64,000 nucleotides of DNA from Fodinibacter sp963833495 (GCA_963833495.1 CAWHYJ010000002.1:62001-126000); one strand, 5' to 3'; positions 17,478-26,882 are shown, numbered from the stretch's first letter. Notes: generated by a model from the sequence alone, not told the origin. Numbers and translations are program-made.

Positions 17478-18608
17478 TCACGCGGGTTGGTCCAGGCCCG
17501 CAATGCCGAGCGCCATGGTGAGGTAGAGGCCGGTTGCGACCATGGGCAGCGAGGTCGGCTCGAAGCCGTGTGCTCCGACGCTCAACCCGTTCAGGACCAG
17601 CAGGGCGCCGGCCAGGGTGCCGGTGACCCCAGCCAGTCGCCCTCGGGCGCCGAGCTGCCCGTACTCCAGGATGGCGCCGGCGAACAGCAGCAGGGTCAGG
17701 CCCAGCAGGATGGTGAAGTACGAGTTCACGCCCCACTCCAGCCAGCGCACCGTCTCGGCGGCCGCAAAGCGGGAGGCGCGGTCCTGCGGGGGAGCGTTCA
17801 CCCAGGCGTCGACAGCGTGTTTGAGGGCGACACCGTCCACGGCCATGTTTACGGCGATCAGAGCAGCGGTGGCGGCAGCCGCCGCTTCTCCCAGGCGCAG
17901 CAGGGCGGGTGCGGCGCCCACGCGCTGCAGTGCGCGTCCAAGGACGAGCAGGCCTGCGACGACCAGTGCTGCTGAGAGGAACTGAAGGTCGTGCACCCAG
18001 AGCCAGTCGGTGCTGTGCGCGTACTCGGTGAAGGCGGCGACGTGTGAGTTCGGGAGCTGGTCGCGTGGGTGCAGCAGGCCCGCGACGATGGCCGTGCCGG
18101 CGCCACCGACCAGTAGCAGGCACGCGACGCGTGAGGGGCGCGAGGAGGCAGTGCTGGCGGTTGGTCGTACCGAGGCGGTCGTGGTGGGAGTGTGCGGTCG
18201 CCGTCCCAGGTAGGCGGCCATGAGGGCGAACATGCCCAGGTGGCCCCCGGTGAGCAGCGCGTCGCCGGACAGGATGCCCAGCTGGTAGGGCCACAGCAGG
18301 ACAAGGAACGGCAGGACCATCACGGCGCACATCTGAAGGATGTGGCGCCCCGCATGGCCGCGCACCCACATCCAGGCCGCCATGCCCAACGTCATGTCGG
18401 CCGCCATGGTCACCGCCATGGCGTCGGGCCGTTCGGTCGTGCCCGGCCAGAGACCGTCCCAGACGGCACCGAACAAGCCCATCCCGACGAGCATGGCCAG
18501 GGTCATCTCGAGGTAGGCGGTGATGAAGCGGGCGAGCCGCGTACGCAGGAGCCGGCGAACAGCCGCCCGAGGCGTCAGGTCCGCATCCAGGTTCTCGAAG
18601 GTGGTCAT
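17478..18608 (-). CDS. Multi-pass membrane protein of unknown function
   Basis: The ATG at 18608 (MTTFENLDADLTPRAAVRRL) is chosen because the upstream part of the frame overlaps another gene. The first half holds a four-helix unit (LEMTLAMLVGMGLFGAVWDG, MAADMTLGMAAWMWVRGHAG, VMVLPFLVLLWPYQLGILSG, HLGMFALMAAYLG) resembling short actinobacterial proteins sometimes labelled FliP-like without evidence. The second half adds about five helices, with SHVAAFTEYAHSTDWLWVHD between them. About 376 residues. Downstream of a NarL-type two-component pair in the same direction, it may be its target or partner. Confidence 0.65.
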   Translation of the reverse strand: MTTFENLDADLTPRAAVRRLLRTRLARFITAYLEMTLAMLVGMGLFGAVWDGLWPGTTERPDAMAVTMAADMTLGMAAWMWVRGHAGRHILQMCAVMVLPFLVLLWPYQLGILSGDALLTGGHLGMFALMAAYLGRRPHTPTTTASVRPTASTASSRPSRVACLLLVGGAGTAIVAGLLHPRDQLPNSHVAAFTEYAHSTDWLWVHDLQFLSAALVVAGLLVLGRALQRVGAAPALLRLGEAAAAATAALIAVNMAVDGVALKHAVDAWVNAPPQDRASRFAAAETVRWLEWGVNSYFTILLGLTLLLFAGAILEYGQLGARGRLAGVTGTLAGALLVLNGLSVGAHGFEPTSLPMVATGLYLTMALGIAGLDQPA

Positions 18609-18687
18609 GGCGACGATGGTGGATCCCGTCGCTACCCGCGCGGAGGTGCCAGAGGTCATGGACCAGGTCACCTGTGGGACATGACCC

Positions 18688-19353
18688 TCACAGCAGGCCG
18701 AGGTCGCGGCCCCGCAGCGCGGCCTGGGTGCGGTCACGGACACCGAGCTTGGCCAGGACGTGGGTGACGTGGTTCTTGACCGTGCCCTCGGACAAGTAGA
18801 GGCGGTCGGCGGCCTCTCTGTTGCTGAGCCCGTCAGCCAGGGCCCGCAGCACCTCCAGCTCACGGTCGGTCAGCGGGTCGACCAGCGGCTGCCGGGGCGG
18901 CTCACTCGACAGCTCCGGCAGCTCGCTGATCCTGGCCAACACCTTCGCGGCCACCGAGGGCTGAAGGACGGACTCGCCGCGCGCTGCCGCCAGCACCGCC
19001 TCGAGCAGGCGCGGCGCGGTGGCGTCCTTGAGCAGGTACCCCACGGCGCCCGCGCGTAGGGCCGGGAAGACCTCGTCATCACCGTCGAAGGTGGTCAGGA
19101 CCAATACGCGGACCTCGGGATGCTCCACACGCAACCGCTGCGTCGTGGCCACCCCGTCCAGTACGGGCATGCGCAGGTCCATGAGCACCACGTCCGGACG
19201 TAGCACGGGCACTAGCTCCAGCGCTTGGGCACCATCTGGTGCCTCGCCCACCACGTCGACCTCGCTGCGGGTGCGGAGAAGCGTGGTCAGCGCCTCGCGA
19301 AACAGTGTCTGGTCGTCGACCACGAGCACCCGTACGGGCCGGTCGGCGCTCAT
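18688..19353 (-). CDS. NarL/LuxR-family response regulator
   Basis: The receiver domain (residues 8-125) has the acidic pair VVDDQ, the phosphoacceptor Asp in VVLMDLRMP, Thr in VLVLTTFDGD and Lys in GYLLKDAT. The LuxR-type helix-turn-helix (about 155-215) reads LTDRELEVLRALADGLSNRE, then RLYLSEGTVKNHVTHVLAKL. The gene overlaps the upstream histidine kinase gene by four bases (ATGA at 19350-19353), so the two form a coupled pair. The signal is unknown. The membrane protein gene at 17478 lies downstream. Confidence 0.92.
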   Translation of the reverse strand: MSADRPVRVLVVDDQTLFREALTTLLRTRSEVDVVGEAPDGAQALELVPVLRPDVVLMDLRMPVLDGVATTQRLRVEHPEVRVLVLTTFDGDDEVFPALRAGAVGYLLKDATAPRLLEAVLAAARGESVLQPSVAAKVLARISELPELSSEPPRQPLVDPLTDRELEVLRALADGLSNREAADRLYLSEGTVKNHVTHVLAKLGVRDRTQAALRGRDLGLL

Positions 19354-20441
19354 CCGGGTAGCTCCACGCGCACCGCCACACCCGCCCCAGGTGTCGACTC
19401 CACACGAAGTGAGCCGCCGAGACGACCGACTCGCTCACCCATGCCGACCAGCCCGAACCCACCGCCCTCAGCCCGGATGCCGCACCCGTCGTCGCGGACC
19501 TCCAGGCTCACCGCGTCCGTCAGGTACTCCAGCCGCAGCAACGCGGTATGTGCGTTCGCGTGCTTGTGGATGTTTGTCAAGCCCTCCTGAGCAGCGCGGT
19601 AGAGCGCGACCCTCACCGCAGGGTCCAGCGGGCGCTCGGGTCCTCGGACTTGGACGCTGACCGACAACGCCGGCGCCGTGCTGCCCGAAGCGAGCGTCCT
19701 CAGCTGCTCGGAAAGCGGCTCGTCGACCGCCCGCGCGTCGCGCAGGGCCACCACCGAGTCACGGACCGACCTCAACGCCTGACGGGCCTGCTCCTCGGCC
19801 TGGCTCAACAACTGGTCGGCGGCCCCCGGATCGCTGGTCAGCACCGCCCGCGCCGCCTGGATCTGCATACCGACCACCGTGAGGTGGTGCCCCAACCCGT
19901 CATGGATGTCCCGGGCCACCCGGGCCCTCTCCTTGATGGTCGCCAGCTCCTCCACCTGAGCGCTGAGCGCGCGCAACCGGGCGTTCGCCTCGGCCAGCTC
20001 CGAACGGGCGTTCTGCTCACGCAGGTGCAACGCGGCCAGGACAAACGCGAAGGAACAGGCAAGCCCGGTGCTCACCACCTGGCGAAATGCGTCCGGCATC
20101 GGCATCCCGACATGCACCAACGGCACGAGCACCGTGACGACAGCCGCCCAGGGCAGGGGTAGCAACATGACCGCCTGCACGACCACCACGACCAGCAACA
20201 GCGTGCTACCAACTCCGGCACCTGCCGCATTGAAGACCACGAACCCCAGCGCCAAGGCGACCGACACGTACGTCACCCCAGCCCGGCGTCCACGGGTCAG
20301 CGCCCACCGATAACCCGCAACCGACCACGCCACGAAGCCCGCCCCAACGACGGCGACCGGCAGCACCCACACGCCGGGAGCCACCTCGAGGAGCATCACC
20401 AGCAACGCTGCCACGGCCAGCGCCGGCAGTGCCCGGTTCAC
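19350..20441 (-). CDS. NarL-type sensor histidine kinase
   Basis: A GTG at 20441 (MNRALPALAVAALLVMLLEV) gives 363 residues; a TTG further upstream (20510) is possible. Five to six hydrophobic helices fill residues 1-140. The HisKA_3 dimerisation helix contains the phosphoacceptor His in RVARDIHDGLGHHLTVVGMQ. The HATPase domain has RAAQEGLTNIHKHANAHTAL (N box), DDGCGI (G1) and GGFGLVGMGERV (G2). It pairs with the response regulator at 18688. The short membrane-embedded sensor region suggests that it senses an intramembrane or envelope signal. Confidence 0.88.
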   Translation of the reverse strand: MNRALPALAVAALLVMLLEVAPGVWVLPVAVVGAGFVAWSVAGYRWALTRGRRAGVTYVSVALALGFVVFNAAGAGVGSTLLLVVVVVQAVMLLPLPWAAVVTVLVPLVHVGMPMPDAFRQVVSTGLACSFAFVLAALHLREQNARSELAEANARLRALSAQVEELATIKERARVARDIHDGLGHHLTVVGMQIQAARAVLTSDPGAADQLLSQAEEQARQALRSVRDSVVALRDARAVDEPLSEQLRTLASGSTAPALSVSVQVRGPERPLDPAVRVALYRAAQEGLTNIHKHANAHTALLRLEYLTDAVSLEVRDDGCGIRAEGGGFGLVGMGERVGRLGGSLRVESTPGAGVAVRVELPG

Positions 20442-21037
20442 CGCACCAATGTCGCCCGCACACTGCGAGCGCGTCAACCACCACCTCGACACACGAGCCG
20501 CCGGAACCAAGGGTTGGCTTCTGGCGAAGAGACTGTGGGCGGCCCGAACATGGCCCTTGGGAACGCCTCCACCAGTGGCGCGGTTGGGAACGAGTTCGAG
20601 GGTGCTCAGACTCCTTATGTGAGTACCGGATCCTGGGCAGCATTATCAGATTCGTACCCGACGAAATTGAGACCACATGACCCGCCGCATTGTCACTGGG
20701 TCGGCGGCGGGCGCCACGTCTGGTAATGGCGCCGTCTGGCGGTGAAGGAGACGGTCTGTTCAGGGGCCCGGTCGGCTCAGATGTGCGTTCGTTCGTCGCG
20801 GTCGGGTGGTGCACATCCTCGTTCCACCCAGCGCGTCCGCTGGTGACCACGCGGGAAGCTCTGGTCGGCAGCGGTCCAGGCGAGTCCCGGTGGCGCGGCG
20901 TGAAACCGGTTTGCGACCGGCCCCCCTTGGCTCACCGCCTCGGGTCGACTCGAGTCACGGCCGCGCGAGTGGACGGCGGCGACCGTACTCCCTCCCGGGG
21001 TGCGGTCGCCGCCGTGGGTGCCGGCATTCAGGCGGTC
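20442..21037. other. 596 bp intergenic with one strong hairpin
   Basis: No convincing gene in any frame. The stretch around 20600-20680 is locally less GC-rich and might hold promoters for the kinase operon on the minus strand. The right end carries the terminator-like hairpin at 20973-21015. Confidence 0.4.
20973..21015 (-). terminator. 13-bp perfect hairpin after the secreted protein gene
   Basis: Arms 20973-20985 and 21003-21015 are exact complements (ACGGCGGCGACCG) around a 17-nt loop, 23 bp past the stop of the minus-strand gene at 21038. Confidence 0.65.
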
Positions 21038-22813
21038 TCAGAGGCTGCCGATTGCTGTCCCCCAGTTGGCGAGGAAGGGCGGGTAGCCGAAGGTGCCGGG
21101 GATGTATTCCGCGGCCATCCAGATCTTGCCGTCAGGGCCCGCGACCGCGGCGGAGTAGTCACCCCACCGTTCGACCCCGTTGCCACCGAACTGTGGGTAG
21201 CCCGTGAAGCCGTCGGCCGGCGCGGCGCCTGCACCGTACAGCGTGACCGGACCGGTCACGGTGCCCGTCGAGGTGAGCGACACGTAAGCGGTGGACGGGT
21301 ATTGGCCCGGTCCCGCGAGAGTGAACACCATCGCGGCCCGGCTCGCCTGGGGGGTGACCCCGATCGAGGGAAACATCACCGAGTTGCGGTTCACGGCGAC
21401 GTAACCCTGGCGGGTGATCGTCGCTGAGGTCGGCGACGGACGGACCACGAAGTAGGCGATGCCGGTGGTGGTGGGCCCGTTGTCTGTTTTGACGACCGTG
21501 TTCAGGCCGCTCCAGGTCCGCCCACCGCTGTAGACGACCTGCTGCATCCGGTCGTCGTTGGAGTTGAGCAGGTTGAGCTTGTTCTTGAGGCTCTGCCCGA
21601 GCGGGTAGGGCCCGGGCTTCTGCTGGACTGCTGGTGGCTGCCCGTACACCTCGCTGGTGAGCACTGTGCTTGACACGCGAACATCCGGGTGGGCAGTCGC
21701 GAGTGAGGCGGTGTTCGTGAACGCCCAGGATGCGATCCGGTTGTCGAGCTTGGCCGTGAAGTCCAAGGCCGACAGGGCGTACTCGGTGCCGTTGGCGTCG
21801 GTCGCCCACTCGGAGGCGGCCGGTGAGGTGGCCGGCTGGATGCTGTAGGCGATGCCTTCCGCTAGCGGAGTGGCAGGACTTTCGATCCTTTGCACCTTGA
21901 GCGTGCCGGCGGCGAGCGCGGCCTTGTCGAAGGCGTAGATCTGCGCGCCGTTGAACTCCGGTCCATCGATCGAGAACTCGTTGGTGCTGATGAAGAAGCC
22001 GTTGCGGTCGGCCCCGATCAGCGGCTGGTCTCCGAGACAAGGACAGCCGGGGTGTGCGGCCAGGTTTCCGCCGGTTGACCCGGTGGTGGTGTCCCTGCCG
22101 CCAGCGTTCGCGACATCGACCTGATAGAGGTACCAATCGCTGGAGTTGGGCGAGGGCGTAGCCGTCCTGCTCACCGCGATGTCGACGTAGCTTTCTCCGG
22201 TGAAGTCACCCGTCGCCGAGTCCGTGCCGAGCTCCAGCACGGTCATGTAGAACCGGCTCAGCTGGGGGTCCCAGTAGCACTTGGGGTCGGAGATGAACGG
22301 ACCGAAGGGGTTCGTTGCCCCGGGAGTCCGGTCGATCTCTGCGACTTGGTTGAAGAACACGTCGTAGGACATCGGCGCGGTCCGTGCCCCACTCGTCTTG
22401 TCGTGGATCGAGAAGACGGTGTTGACGCCCTCGATGACCTGCGTCGTGCCGACACACAGTGCCTGATCGGGTGGCTCAAGGGAGAACTGGTTCCCGTTGT
22501 TCGCCGTGCGTTGGTCTGCCAGGTTCAGGCCCTCGAAGGCCTTGGCGGCGGGGTTGGAAGCGACAGGGAGCGTCGCGGGGCGCGGCACGTGGCTCGACGG
22601 CACCCGCGAAGGCGAGTTGGACCGGGAATGGGCTTCAGACCCGACCATCCCCTCCTCGCCGGGCTCGAAGGGACGCGTCTCGTTCGATGCGCCCGGCGTC
22701 CCGGTCGCGGCGAGCGCGGCCGGCTGGGCCATAATGGCGAGCCCCGCCGCGAACGCGATAGCAGCGAGCGCCGCCATCCCCCGTCGTTTCTGCTGGTCCT
22801 TCAGAGTTCGCAT
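21038..22813 (-). CDS. Large secreted protein of unknown function
   Basis: The ATG at 22813 (MRTLKDQQKRRGMAALAAIA) begins a classical signal peptide with cleavage near PAALAATG; GGAGG lies 11 nt upstream, somewhat far. The mature protein (about 550 residues) looks like a beta-propeller-type extracellular protein: EPPDQALCVGTTQVIEGVNT, SDPKCYWDPQLSRFYMTVLE, GDQPLIGADRNGFFISTNEF and GNGVERWGDYSAAVAGPDGK. The pattern of GDQP/ADRNG and WGDYS motifs occurs in secreted actinobacterial proteins with sialidase-like propellers, but no catalytic assignment is justified. Few cysteines. It is monocistronic with its own terminator. Confidence 0.75.
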   Translation of the reverse strand: MRTLKDQQKRRGMAALAAIAFAAGLAIMAQPAALAATGTPGASNETRPFEPGEEGMVGSEAHSRSNSPSRVPSSHVPRPATLPVASNPAAKAFEGLNLADQRTANNGNQFSLEPPDQALCVGTTQVIEGVNTVFSIHDKTSGARTAPMSYDVFFNQVAEIDRTPGATNPFGPFISDPKCYWDPQLSRFYMTVLELGTDSATGDFTGESYVDIAVSRTATPSPNSSDWYLYQVDVANAGGRDTTTGSTGGNLAAHPGCPCLGDQPLIGADRNGFFISTNEFSIDGPEFNGAQIYAFDKAALAAGTLKVQRIESPATPLAEGIAYSIQPATSPAASEWATDANGTEYALSALDFTAKLDNRIASWAFTNTASLATAHPDVRVSSTVLTSEVYGQPPAVQQKPGPYPLGQSLKNKLNLLNSNDDRMQQVVYSGGRTWSGLNTVVKTDNGPTTTGIAYFVVRPSPTSATITRQGYVAVNRNSVMFPSIGVTPQASRAAMVFTLAGPGQYPSTAYVSLTSTGTVTGPVTLYGAGAAPADGFTGYPQFGGNGVERWGDYSAAVAGPDGKIWMAAEYIPGTFGYPPFLANWGTAIGSL

Positions 22814-23172
22814 CACAGGTGGGCCTCCACGTCTGTGCGACACCGGCCAGCTGTTGACCGGCTGACCGGAGCGACGATGCCGCGGCCGAGCCGATGTTAC
22901 GTCCGGGCTTTTCCCTTCACAAGAGGTCGAAGGAAATGCGTACGTCCCTCGTAGTCGACCCTGACCCGGTAACGACCTCGATACCGGGTGACCCCCCTCG
23001 GCAGATTCGCCGGTGCAGCCATGCGTCCTCCACGAGTCGGCTCGCTCAGGAAGTGGTCGGGCCTGGGCTACACGAACTCAACCACCATCTGGGACGACTT
23101 GTGACAGCTGTGTGACAGCCTTCCTGCCGTGTCAAGTCTAGGCATGACCAGTTGTGTCCCCACCACAGACAA
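22814..23172. other. 359 bp between the secreted protein gene and ssrA
   Basis: No convincing gene. This is the DNA immediately downstream of the tmRNA 3' end, where an integrase gene or attachment repeat would be expected if an island entered at ssrA. I could not identify an intact integrase. Confidence 0.4.
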
Positions 23173-23204
23173 CGCCTGATCTGCACGTTTGCGCAGATCA
23201 GGCG
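23173..23204 (-). terminator. 12-bp perfect hairpin downstream of tmRNA
   Basis: CGCCTGATCTGC at 23173-23184 is exactly complementary to 23193-23204, with an 8-nt loop, 39 bp beyond the CCA end of tmRNA. This is the likely ssrA terminator. Confidence 0.75.
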
Positions 23205-23242
23205 GTGTATTGAGCACTGAACAGCGTGGGAGCGAACCGCAG

Positions 23243-23610
23243 TGGTGGAGGTGGCGGGAATCGAACCCGCGTCCACTGACGGAACACCAGGGCTTCTCCG
23301 GGTGCAGTGCGCTATGGATTTTCTCGGCCCCAGCGCTCGCACGCACACGTCCGCTGACAGGCCCAGTCGAGTAAGAGTCCCGCGCCGTCCCCCGACATGA
23401 CGACGCAGCAAGATCCCTAGATGACGCTGGTTACTGAGTCAGGATCGAACTCAGGCCAACGGACTTCGGAGCTCGCTCAGGCGGCGAGGGCGAAGTCGGT
23501 GCGCTTGGAATTGGCACCTATTGGTTTGCACGGATCGTTTACGAGATAACCGTGCGTCCTCGACCCGCTTCCCCATGGCCAACCGACCAATGTCGAAACC
23601 GATCACCCCC
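23243..23610 (-). ncRNA. ssrA: tmRNA (transfer-messenger RNA)
   Basis: Read on the minus strand the RNA starts GGGGGTGATCGGTTTCGACA, the classic tmRNA 5' end, and finishes with the T-arm GGTTCGATTCCCGCC and CACCTCCACCA. The first and last seven bases pair (GGGGGUG with CACCUCC, one G-U) to form the acceptor stem. The CCA is encoded. The reading frame for the proteolysis tag is at 23515-23477: GCC AAT TCC AAG and so on, giving ANSKRTDFALAA before TGA. The RNA rescues stalled ribosomes together with SmpB, whose gene lies at 35566-36045. The length of 368 nt is normal. Confidence 0.97.
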
Positions 23611-23735
23611 CTGAGGGGGCCCACTCCCACGCTGTTCAGTTGTGCGACCACGCATCAGTACAACGCCGGACCGCCCCTTCAGTATGCCGCCCGGACACGC
23701 CGGCCCCAAACGGGTTGCGGGAGGGGCACGGTGAG

Positions 23736-24377
23736 CTAGCCGACGGTGGCTGCGGGAGGTGATGCGTCGACCGGGCCCGGCTGAAGGGGGAGCGGGCCCG
23801 GGGGCGTCGTCGGCGTGTCGGTCGGGGTGGGGGTGGGCGTCGGCGTGTCGGTCGGCGTCGGCGTCGGCGTAGGCGTGGGCGTCGGGGTGGGTGCCGGCGC
23901 TGGCGTGTGCACGACGGGCGGCGGCTGGACCCGCGGCTTGTGGGTCGGGGTGGGGGTCGGGGTGGGAGTGGGGGTCGGCGTGGGGTTCGACGCCGGGGCC
24001 GGCGGTGCCGGCGTCAGGCTCGGCGGAGCGGGGAGGGTCGGCCCGATCGGGCGAGGGCGCGGGCTCCCCCCGACGGACCAGATCTCCGGCGAGGCGATCA
24101 CCACCACGGTGGGTTGGCGGACGACCACTGCGGCGCCACGGGCGGCGACTGCACCGGCCGGTGTCGCCACCGGCGAGATGGAGGGCGAGGCGGCCACGAA
24201 CCGCTGGGGTGCGGCCGGGCCGCCCGCGAGCTGGGTCATCAGGAAGACAGCCAGAAGCCCGCCGCCTGCGACGCCGAGCGCCTGCAGCACGTTTCCGGTG
24301 CTTCCCATCGGTGTCCTGGGAGCGCGGTGGCGTGGGGCCCCTGCTGCCATGGTAGGAAGACTAGTCCTGTTGCGCAT
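23736..24377 (-). CDS. Membrane-anchored Pro/Thr-repeat protein
   Basis: About 213 residues from an ATG at 24377; an internal ATG at MAAGAPRH is an alternative. After a basic start there is one hydrophobic helix (LGVAGGGLLAVFLMTQLAGG, about residues 34-53). The C-terminal half is dominated by PT repeats (PTPTPTPTPTPTPT, DTPTPTPTPTDTP) broken by an HKPRVQPPPVVHTP segment. Such Pro/Thr-rich stalks extend through the cell wall and are often glycosylated. No catalytic domain follows the stalk. The repeated GTCGGGGTGG-type DNA makes length variation by slippage likely. Function unknown. Confidence 0.6.
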   Translation of the reverse strand: MRNRTSLPTMAAGAPRHRAPRTPMGSTGNVLQALGVAGGGLLAVFLMTQLAGGPAAPQRFVAASPSISPVATPAGAVAARGAAVVVRQPTVVVIASPEIWSVGGSPRPRPIGPTLPAPPSLTPAPPAPASNPTPTPTPTPTPTPTHKPRVQPPPVVHTPAPAPTPTPTPTPTPTPTDTPTPTPTPTDTPTTPPGPLPLQPGPVDASPPAATVG

Positions 24378-24380
24378 GAG

Positions 24381-26882
24381 TCAACAGCGGATCGTGGTGT
24401 TTGCGGGATCGTGCGGCGCGCGCGCCGAGATCCGCACGGAATGGCGCCGTCCCGCCACGTCGACCTCAAATCCTTCGGTGGCGGTCAGCATCTCCCGCGG
24501 CACCGGCCCACCACCGGGCTCCCAGACCCAGGCCAGTCCGACGGCGGCGCCCAGCGTGGCGCTGCTGGCGGCGCTGGTGACCTGCCCCGCCGGGCGCCCG
24601 TCGCGCAGCAGCAGCTCACCGCCCCAGAGCACCGCCGTGGGGTCGTCGACCACGAACGACGCCAGCCGTCGTGTCGGGCCGTCGGCGCGCTGCCGCTCGA
24701 CCACGTCACGGCCGACGAACGGGCGGTCACCGGACAGGTCGCAGGTGAAGGTCAGCCCGGCCTCGACCGGGCTGCGGTCCGGGCCGAGCTCCGGGCCGAA
24801 CGCGCGGTAGCCCTTGTCGAGGCGCAGCGCGTTGATGGCGTAGTAGCCGGCCGGCCGCAGCCCGAGGTCGGCCCCGGCGTCGACGAGCCGGTCCCACACC
24901 CCGGTGGCCAGCTCCGTGGGCACGGTGAGCTCCCAGCCCAGCTCACCGACGTAGGTCATCCGGGTGGCGCGCACGCGCGCCGGGCCGAGGTCGACCACCT
25001 GGCTCGTGGCGAACGGGAAGGCGTCCGGCCCCAGGTCGGCGCTGGTGAGCGCCGACAACAGGTGGCGCGAGCGCGGTCCCATCACGCCGAACACGGCATA
25101 CGCCGTGGTGACGTCCTCGACCACCACCCGCCAGCCGGGTGCCGTGTGGCGTCGCAGCCAGTCGGCGTCACGCACCGGGGAGGCCGCGCTCGTCACCAAC
25201 AGCCATTCGTCGGCGGCGACCCGGGTCGCGGTGACGTCGGCCTCGTAGCCACCGCGGGCGTTGAGAATGCCGGTGTAGACCGCCGCCCCCACGGGCTGGT
25301 CGACGTCGGCGGTGCACACCAGGTGCAGCAGGGCGAGTGCGTCGGGGCCGCGTACGCGCAGCTTGCCGAACGAGGTCTGGTCGAACAGGGCGACGGCCCC
25401 ACGGGTGGCGCGCTGTTCCTCGTCGACCCAGTCGTGCCAGGGCTGGCGACCCCAGCCGTAGGTGGCCGCACGGTCGACCAGTGGGACAGCTTGTGGGGCA
25501 ACGTAGTTGGGTCGCTCCCAGCCCATCTTGGACCCGAACCACGCGCCCGCGGCAGCCAGCCGGTCGTGCACCGGCGAGCAGCGGAACGGCCTGGCGGAGT
25601 CGAGCTCGCGGTTCGGCCACGGCACCGCGTAGTGCAGCCCGAGCACCTCCGAGACCCGGGCGCGCAGCCACGGGGTGCTCACATGGAAGGGCGCGAAGCG
25701 TCGGATGTCGACCAGGGCGAGGTCTTCCTCGGGGGCGCCGGTGACGACCCACCGCGCCAGCGCCTGTCCGGCACCGCCGGCCGACGCGATGCCGACGGAG
25801 TTGAACCCGGCGCCGACGAAGAAGCCGGCCACGTCGGGCGACTCCCCGAGGATGAACTGGTTGTCGGGCGTGAAGCTCTCAGGCCCGTTGTAGAACTTGC
25901 GGATGCCGGTGCGCTCGAGCACCGGCAGGCGGTGCACGGCGCTCTCCATGAGCACCGAGAAGTGCTCCCAGTCCTCGTCGAGCAGCTGGAACTCGAAGGG
26001 GTACGGGATGTCCTCGGGGGCGACCCACGGCTTCGCCTCCGGCTCGAACCCGCCGACGACCAGCCCGCCGACCTCCTCCTTGACGTACGTCCAGCCGTCC
26101 GGGTCGCGCAGGATCGGCAGGTCGCGGTGCACGCCCTCGATCTGCTCGGTGACGACGTAGAAGTGCTCGGCGGAGTGCAACGGCACCCCGACCCCGGCCA
26201 TCGCGCCGACGGCCTTGGCCCACTGGCCGGCGCAGTTGACGACCACCTCGCACTCGACGTCGCCGGAGTCGGTGCGCACCCCACGGACCCGCCGCCCACC
26301 GGGCGCAGCGGGGTCGGCCACGACGTCGAACCCGGTGACGCGCACGCGTTCTCGCACGGTCACCCCGAGCTGGCGGGCGCCCTTGGCCAGCGACTGGGTG
26401 ACGTCGGTGGGGTTGGCCGTGCCGTCACCGGGCAGCCAGATCGCGCCCGCGAGGTCCTCGGTGCGCAGGAGCGGGTACCGCTCCCCCGCCTGCTCCGGGG
26501 TGAGCAGCTCGCACTCCAGGTCGTAGGCGGCGGCAGTGGCCGCGGTGCGCCGCAGCGCCGTCATCCGGTCGTCGGTGCGGGCGACGATCAGCCCGCCGCA
26601 CTGCCGGTAGCCGGTGCCCAGGCCGGTCTCGGCCTCGAGCCGCTGGTAGAGCTCGGCGGAGTGCTGCACGAGCCGGGTGCCGCTCTCGCTGGCCCGTAGC
26701 AACCCGACCAGCCCGGCCGCGTGCCAGGTGGTGCCGCAGGACAGGGTTCCCTGCTCGAGCAGCAGCACGTCGGTCTCACCGAGGTGGGCCAGGTGATACG
26801 CGGTCGACGCCCCGACGATGCCGCCGCCGACGACGACCACCCGGGCCCGCGTGGGCAGCGGTTCCACTGCCGACATGTTCAT
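24381..26882 (-). CDS. Dimethylglycine/sarcosine dehydrogenase-like flavoprotein with GcvT-type domain
   Basis: The ATG at 26882 overlaps the stop of the kinase gene (ATGA). Residues 12-40 are the FAD-binding beta-alpha-beta (RVVVVGGGIVGASTAYHLAH). CGTTWHAAGL contains the histidine that carries covalent flavin in dimethylglycine dehydrogenase. The DAO domain runs to about 390, then a C-terminal GcvT/aminomethyltransferase domain binds tetrahydrofolate (ALFDQTSFGKLRVRGPDALA, GVMGPRSRHLL, TYVGELGWELTVPTELA, DKGYRAFGPELGPD). The 833 residues match DMGDH/SARDH length. The expected reaction is oxidative demethylation of dimethylglycine or sarcosine with formation of methylene-THF. The permease and kinase genes upstream support uptake of a methylated amine. 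Confidence 0.88.
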   Translation of the reverse strand: MNMSAVEPLPTRARVVVVGGGIVGASTAYHLAHLGETDVLLLEQGTLSCGTTWHAAGLVGLLRASESGTRLVQHSAELYQRLEAETGLGTGYRQCGGLIVARTDDRMTALRRTAATAAAYDLECELLTPEQAGERYPLLRTEDLAGAIWLPGDGTANPTDVTQSLAKGARQLGVTVRERVRVTGFDVVADPAAPGGRRVRGVRTDSGDVECEVVVNCAGQWAKAVGAMAGVGVPLHSAEHFYVVTEQIEGVHRDLPILRDPDGWTYVKEEVGGLVVGGFEPEAKPWVAPEDIPYPFEFQLLDEDWEHFSVLMESAVHRLPVLERTGIRKFYNGPESFTPDNQFILGESPDVAGFFVGAGFNSVGIASAGGAGQALARWVVTGAPEEDLALVDIRRFAPFHVSTPWLRARVSEVLGLHYAVPWPNRELDSARPFRCSPVHDRLAAAGAWFGSKMGWERPNYVAPQAVPLVDRAATYGWGRQPWHDWVDEEQRATRGAVALFDQTSFGKLRVRGPDALALLHLVCTADVDQPVGAAVYTGILNARGGYEADVTATRVAADEWLLVTSAASPVRDADWLRRHTAPGWRVVVEDVTTAYAVFGVMGPRSRHLLSALTSADLGPDAFPFATSQVVDLGPARVRATRMTYVGELGWELTVPTELATGVWDRLVDAGADLGLRPAGYYAINALRLDKGYRAFGPELGPDRSPVEAGLTFTCDLSGDRPFVGRDVVERQRADGPTRRLASFVVDDPTAVLWGGELLLRDGRPAGQVTSAASSATLGAAVGLAWVWEPGGGPVPREMLTATEGFEVDVAGRRHSVRISARAPHDPANTTIRC

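Noticed and set aside
23041..23156. Possible relic of a tyrosine recombinase end (LGYTNSTTIWDD-like) beside the ssrA 3' end
   Set aside because: The similarity is too short and lacks the catalytic Arg/His/Tyr pattern; not reported as a feature.
23820..24000. Repeated GTCGGGGTGG/GGCGTCGGCG units as a CRISPR-like array
   Set aside because: The repeats are codon-level Pro-Thr repeats inside an open frame with no unique spacers.
23907..26699. Plus-strand open frame of 930 codons opposite the dimethylglycine dehydrogenase-like gene
   Set aside because: No domain; the opposite strand encodes a full FAD/GcvT protein.
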